8,674 nucleotides of DNA from Campylobacteraceae bacterium (GTDB taxonomy: Bacteria > Campylobacterota > Campylobacteria > Campylobacterales > Campylobacteraceae): NCBI GenBank assembly GCA_031259875.1, contig JAIRKW010000032.1, positions 1 through 8,674 on the forward strand, in the 5' to 3' direction. The notes beneath the pieces were generated by a model that saw only the letters and a program-made list of their open reading frames with translations, had not been told where the DNA came from and searched no databases. The translations under genes and the position numbers were made by a program. The number at the start of each line of letters is the position of its first letter. Position 1 is the stretch's first letter. Positions 5,384 to 8,674 of this stretch are shown one piece after another.

Positions 5384-7109
5384 AATTACGCACAGCAATG
5401 GAAACTGTAAAAATCCCCCAGATATCAATGCGCATTGTTATCTTTGTAAACCCAGCATTTTGCACCAGTTGGTCTAACTCTCTTGTTGTTCGTCTTCGCA
5501 TAATCCACGCTTTGCCGCCTTGATGACTTGGCAAAACCCTTGCTATATATTCAAGCTGCGGATGCCATGGCTGTCCTGTATATACAAGAAAACTGCCGCT
5601 TTGCATGGAAGAGGCTAAGCCCTCAAGAGAGTTTTTTATCATATCATTATCGCTAAATAATTCATATAAACCGGAAACTATAGCAAGGGTTGGTTTAATC
5701 TTTAAAGACGCAAGAGAATTTTTATTAAACGCGTCTGCCTGCTCAAATTTTACAATCTCATCAAGATTTTTAGCTTTTATCAACTCCTGTCCGTTTTTGA
5801 CATTTATTTCACTAAAATCTCTAAGCAGTATGGAATTTGGCAAAGGTTTCATTTGGCTAACAATATTTAACACGTATCTTCCTCCGCCTGCGGCTATATC
5901 AACTATATCTACGCTTTTGCCCTCATCTCTCAATTTTTTCACACAAAATTTCAAAAGCTCTTCTATATGAACTTTGCGCTCTCTAATACCCCGCCAGCCA
6001 ATTGACCTTAAATAGATAAAATCTATAAACGCGCCGAAATTAGTAGAGCCTGAGGATTGATTTTTGTAAATGTAATCAAGCGAACTTCCAGAGTCAAATC
6101 CTCTCTCAAAACCCAACTTAATACCGTCTGAAATAGAGCTTGCATATTTGATGAGGGATTTGTTGATATTCCAATAGATATTTTTAAAAAACCCGACCGG
6201 CAAAGAGAGTCTATCCGCTTCGGCTCTTGTATATCCTATCTTATCAGCATCCAAAAGAGATGGGAACTTGGGTGTATTTTCAAAACATTTTAATATAAAT
6301 CTTTTTATCTTTTCTGTAACTAAATGCCTCTCTTTCTCGCCGAAAATATCATGATAAAAGCCCGGCAGCTCATAACACTCTTTTTGCGGACTGCTTAAAT
6401 TGTCAAAAAATCTTTTTTGTACTCTTTTTTTGACTACAAAATCACTTCCTGCGATAAACATTTGTATCGGCGTATAAATAGAATTTGCGTCTTCAACGAC
6501 TCTTTTTGAGGCTTCATGTGCTCCTAATAAAATCTTTACAGGTATATCTTTTGTTATTTCGCTGTCTTTGTTGTAAGAGTTTATTCTATCCTCATCATGC
6601 GTCAAATAGGATGCTTTGACATAACTTTTAACTTTAAAATTTCCTTTTAAATTGTACAATAAATTCAATCCGCTCAAAGCAAACGGCACAAAAAGCCTGA
6701 TATCAAATGCGCATGCTCCTAAAATCAAAGCTCTTATATTCGGTACATAATCATGCACCCACAAAGCTGCTGCAACTGCACCGATACTCTGCGCTATAAC
6801 AGCTATATTTTCTTCTTCTATGCCGTAAGTATTTCTGATATGTTCTAAAAAATATTGCAAATCTTTGGCAAAATCGGCAAAATCGGTATTATTGGACGAT
6901 TTTGATTTACCGCATCCTCTCATATCCCATGCGAAAAATTCAAACCCATCAAGCTCTAATTCATCTGCCAAATGCGCAATTCTTAAAGAGTGCTCATGTC
7001 CTCTATGAAGCAAAATGAGAGCTTTTTTATCGCCATCTTGCTGCTTGCTTGCCCAATATTTGTAGTGTATATCACTCCCGTCAAAACTTTTGAAACTGAC
7101 GCTATCCAT
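5382..7109 (-). CDS. ynbC: Fused alpha/beta hydrolase and SAM-dependent methyltransferase (YnbC-like)
   Basis: A 575-aa fusion close in length and layout to E. coli YnbC, whose function is unknown. Residues 1-275 form an alpha/beta hydrolase resembling monoglyceride lipases/lysophospholipases: HRGHEHS (35-41) in the oxyanion-loop position, FFAWDMRGCGKS (58-69), nucleophile elbow AQSIG (106-110; Ser108, with Ala replacing the first Gly of GxSxG), a likely acid Asp223 (AGSDFVV), and His253 (FYHDIFGE). A linker (276-380) leads to a class I methyltransferase, with SAM loop VDIAAGGGRYVL (403-414), acidic LLRDFSE (428-434), FEQADAF (455-461) and IVSGLYELF (477-485). No signal peptide or membrane helix is evident, so it should act at the inner face of the membrane. 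The ATG has AGAGG (7116-7120) at 6 nt and overlaps the upstream stop by 8 nt. A lipid substrate is inferred from the neighbours. Confidence 0.9.
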   Translation of the reverse strand: MDSVSFKSFDGSDIHYKYWASKQQDGDKKALILLHRGHEHSLRIAHLADELELDGFEFFAWDMRGCGKSKSSNNTDFADFAKDLQYFLEHIRNTYGIEEENIAVIAQSIGAVAAALWVHDYVPNIRALILGACAFDIRLFVPFALSGLNLLYNLKGNFKVKSYVKASYLTHDEDRINSYNKDSEITKDIPVKILLGAHEASKRVVEDANSIYTPIQMFIAGSDFVVKKRVQKRFFDNLSSPQKECYELPGFYHDIFGEKERHLVTEKIKRFILKCFENTPKFPSLLDADKIGYTRAEADRLSLPVGFFKNIYWNINKSLIKYASSISDGIKLGFERGFDSGSSLDYIYKNQSSGSTNFGAFIDFIYLRSIGWRGIRERKVHIEELLKFCVKKLRDEGKSVDIVDIAAGGGRYVLNIVSQMKPLPNSILLRDFSEINVKNGQELIKAKNLDEIVKFEQADAFNKNSLASLKIKPTLAIVSGLYELFSDNDMIKNSLEGLASSMQSGSFLVYTGQPWHPQLEYIARVLPSHQGGKAWIMRRRTTRELDQLVQNAGFTKITMRIDIWGIFTVSIAVRN

Positions 7110-7698
7110 TTTTAACCTCTTTAAGGGCGTTTTTTACCCTATTGAAAATCGTAAAAGTGAGCAGTATTACAACTGTTAAAAGTACATAATCTATAAAATT
7201 TAAAAATATACCTGCTCCAACTATAACACCTAAAACTCCAAACACAAAAGCTCTGTCACTTTTGCCCATAGGTCCGTCATATCGGCGCTTTGCTCCTATT
7301 AGAGGAGCCATAACGCCTGCATATTCGCTGATTATGGATAAAATAACAACAGCTGTGACAAGCTGCACATTTGCCGCTAAAACAAAAACCATATATAAAG
7401 CGCTGTCCGATATAACATCGCAAAGTTCGTTTAAATATGCCCCAAGATTGCTTTTTTGGTTAAATTCGCGAGCCAACATCCCGTCAATCGCATTCAGCGC
7501 CATTCTAATGAACATCCAAACAGGTATAAGATAAAACCATTCATTACCATTTTGCCAGACGATAAAGCTGACGCCTAAAGAGCCTAAAAGTGCAAATACA
7601 GTTACATGATTTGCGGTGACTCCTATTTTGTATAACTGTTTTACTAAAGGACGAAGCAGATTTTGAAATTTTTGTTTTAATTGATATATTGACGCCAA
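7102..7698 (-). CDS. ynbA: CDP-alcohol phosphatidyltransferase (YnbA-like)
   Basis: An integral membrane enzyme of the CDP-alcohol phosphatidyltransferase family, which joins a CDP-activated lipid to an alcohol such as glycerol phosphate, serine or inositol. The alcohol used here is unknown. It is 198 aa, about the length of E. coli YnbA, with roughly six membrane segments (about 30-50, 54-70, 98-118, 115-134, 150-168, 170-187). The family motif DxxDGxxAR...GxxxDxxxD appears as NAIDGMLAR (69-77) and GAYLNELCD (86-94): Asp72, Gly73, Ala76, Arg77, Gly86 and Asp94 are kept, but the first and third Asp are Asn69 and Asn90. A later block is RRYDGPMGKSDR (138-149). The start is a TTG preceded by AAGGAAGG. 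Longer TTG/GTG starts at 7737/7734 lack a ribosome binding site, and the protein from 7698 begins like YnbA (xxxYQxKxxFQxLLRP). The gene overlaps the YnbC-like gene by 8 nt. Confidence 0.88.
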   Translation of the reverse strand: MASIYQLKQKFQNLLRPLVKQLYKIGVTANHVTVFALLGSLGVSFIVWQNGNEWFYLIPVWMFIRMALNAIDGMLAREFNQKSNLGAYLNELCDVISDSALYMVFVLAANVQLVTAVVILSIISEYAGVMAPLIGAKRRYDGPMGKSDRAFVFGVLGVIVGAGIFLNFIDYVLLTVVILLTFTIFNRVKNALKEVKNG

Positions 7699-7703
7699 CT
7701 TTA

Positions 7704-7711
7704 CCTTCCTT
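7704..7711 (-). promoter_or_regulatory. Ribosome binding site that fixes the ynbA-like TTG start
   Basis: AAGGAAGG on the minus strand, ending 5 nt before the TTG at 7698-7696. It lies in the 26-nt gap after the YnbB-like stop (7725). No comparable site precedes the more upstream TTG and GTG codons at 7737 and 7734. Confidence 0.7.
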
Positions 7712-7724
7712 ACGTTATAAAAAT

Positions 7725-8651
7725 CTACACCCACCAAAAACGGACTATATGAAAAAATATCGGTGCGGCAAAACAGACCGAATCAAACCTGTCCAATATT
7801 CCTCCGTGTCCTTCTATCATATACCCCCAATCTTTTATTCCTTTATCTCTTTTTATAGCTGACATTACAAGTCCGCCCAAAAATCCAAGCAGCGTTAAAA
7901 TAAGAGATATGATAAGAGCCTGCAAAAATGTAAACGGTGTAATCCACCATAAAAAGCCCCCTATTAACGATGCGCTTATAATTCCCAAAATAAAACCTTC
8001 AACAGTTTTAGACGGAGATAAACTTGGAGCTATTTTATGACGCCCGAAAAGTTTACCGAAAATATATTGAAGTACATCGGAAATTTGTACTACAATTATT
8101 AAAAACGCTATTAGAAGTAAGTTTTTGCCCTCAAAACCGTCTATTTGTAAAATCAAAAGCGCGGGAACGCAAGATATGCAGTAAATACTTATCATAACTC
8201 CCCATTGAGTTTTTGCGCACCTTTCCAGAAAATTTTTTACATCAGCTTTGAAAGATGAGAGTATAGGTAAAATCAAAAATACATAAACAGGAATGAATAT
8301 GCTGAACATTCCATACCATTGTATAAATACAAAAATATACTGAACGGGTAAAACCACATAAAAGGCAAATAAAAGAGCGTAATAATCATTTTGATTTGTA
8401 GGTGTTATCGTAATGAATTCTCTTAAAGCAAGTGCAGATATAAGTAAAAATAAAACTATTACCGCCGCGTCTCCAAGAGCAAAAGTAACCCCAATAATAG
8501 CCGTCATAATCCACCATGAATATATTCTGGCATTCAAGTTTTCTATTATAGGATTAGGCTTTTTTGATTTTATTTTAAGTATAAAACCAACCACAGAAGC
8601 AAAAACCAAAACCGCGCCAATGCCAATAAATAAAACTGTGATACTATTCAT
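7725..8651 (-). CDS. ynbB: Phosphatidate cytidylyltransferase family protein (YnbB-like CDP-diglyceride synthase)
   Basis: A polytopic membrane protein of the CdsA family, which makes CDP-diacylglycerol from phosphatidic acid and CTP. It is 308 aa with about eight to ten hydrophobic segments, including a long N-terminal one (about 5-26). The C-terminal family signature is clear: SAIKR (264-268), KDWG (273-276), GHGGILDRFD (281-290), with Glu280 where the usual signature has Pro or Gly. Asp192 in QISDVLQY and the SPSKTVEG block (212-219) are also typical of CdsA. LNARIYSWW (39-47) precedes the second membrane segment. The ATG start is bounded by an in-frame TAA at 8669-8667, and its upstream AAGA is a weak ribosome binding site. 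It is the first gene of the operon within the window; the promoter must be beyond the right edge. Its partnership with a CDP-alcohol transferase suggests an accessory role beside the essential cdsA, which is not in this window. Confidence 0.9.
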   Translation of the reverse strand: MNSITVLFIGIGAVLVFASVVGFILKIKSKKPNPIIENLNARIYSWWIMTAIIGVTFALGDAAVIVLFLLISALALREFITITPTNQNDYYALLFAFYVVLPVQYIFVFIQWYGMFSIFIPVYVFLILPILSSFKADVKNFLERCAKTQWGVMISIYCISCVPALLILQIDGFEGKNLLLIAFLIIVVQISDVLQYIFGKLFGRHKIAPSLSPSKTVEGFILGIISASLIGGFLWWITPFTFLQALIISLILTLLGFLGGLVMSAIKRDKGIKDWGYMIEGHGGILDRFDSVCFAAPIFFHIVRFWWV

Positions 8652-8674
8652 AATTTTTCTTAAAAATTAAATTT

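Noticed and set aside
5605..5970. 121-codon plus-strand open frame within the YnbC-like gene
   Set aside because: It overlaps the methyltransferase domain, whose SAM-binding motifs are clear on the minus strand, and has no recognisable domain or ribosome binding site.
8413..8670. Plus-strand open frame at the right end
   Set aside because: It is antisense to the N-terminal membrane segments of the CdsA-family gene and has no independent support.

Overview
The window looks like chromosomal DNA from a Gram-negative, AT-rich bacterium, most probably a member of the Campylobacterota (epsilonproteobacteria). The reasons are the kdsB gene (Kdo activation for LPS), the thrC-kdsB pairing also known from Campylobacter, a promoter made of a T-rich stretch plus extended -10 with no obvious -35, AAAGGA/AAAAGG ribosome binding sites, and frequent TTG starts. 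This assignment is inference; there is no rRNA or other marker in the window. All intact genes lie on the minus strand, in two operons separated by about 1 kb of repeat-rich non-coding DNA.

Left part (1-429): no intact gene. The plus strand carries what looks like the decayed 3' end of a membrane-protein gene, readable only by changing frame, running tail-to-tail into kdsB. Positions 430-3785 hold a tight four-gene operon, transcribed argB -> cutA -> thrC -> kdsB. It covers acetylglutamate kinase (arginine), a CutA trimer protein, threonine synthase, and CMP-Kdo synthetase. Junctions are a 4-nt stop/start overlap or 3-nt gaps. A promoter-like element sits about 30 nt upstream of the argB TTG start, and a second partial copy of that promoter/leader segment lies about 135 bp further upstream.

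Middle (3786-4759): non-coding. It holds the argB promoter region, plus-strand promoter-like motifs with no gene behind them, and a cluster of about seven intact and decayed copies of a small CGTCATTGCGAG...GCAATCC element in both orientations, plus one CCGC...GCGGG hairpin repeat.

Right part (4760-8651): a second operon, transcribed from a phosphatidate cytidylyltransferase homologue (YnbB-like), through a CDP-alcohol phosphatidyltransferase (YnbA-like) and a fused alpha/beta-hydrolase/SAM-methyltransferase (YnbC-like), to a PlsC-family acyltransferase. Together these could acylate a glycerophosphate, activate it as CDP-diacylglycerol, attach an alcohol headgroup, and deacylate or methylate the product. 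That would be a self-contained accessory phospholipid pathway of unknown product, and it is the most interesting part of the window. The phosphatidyltransferase has Asn at two of the four Asp positions of the family's catalytic motif. Three start codons are re-assigned here on the basis of ribosome binding sites: thrC ATG, plsC-like ATG and ynbA-like TTG. The TTG start of argB is confirmed.
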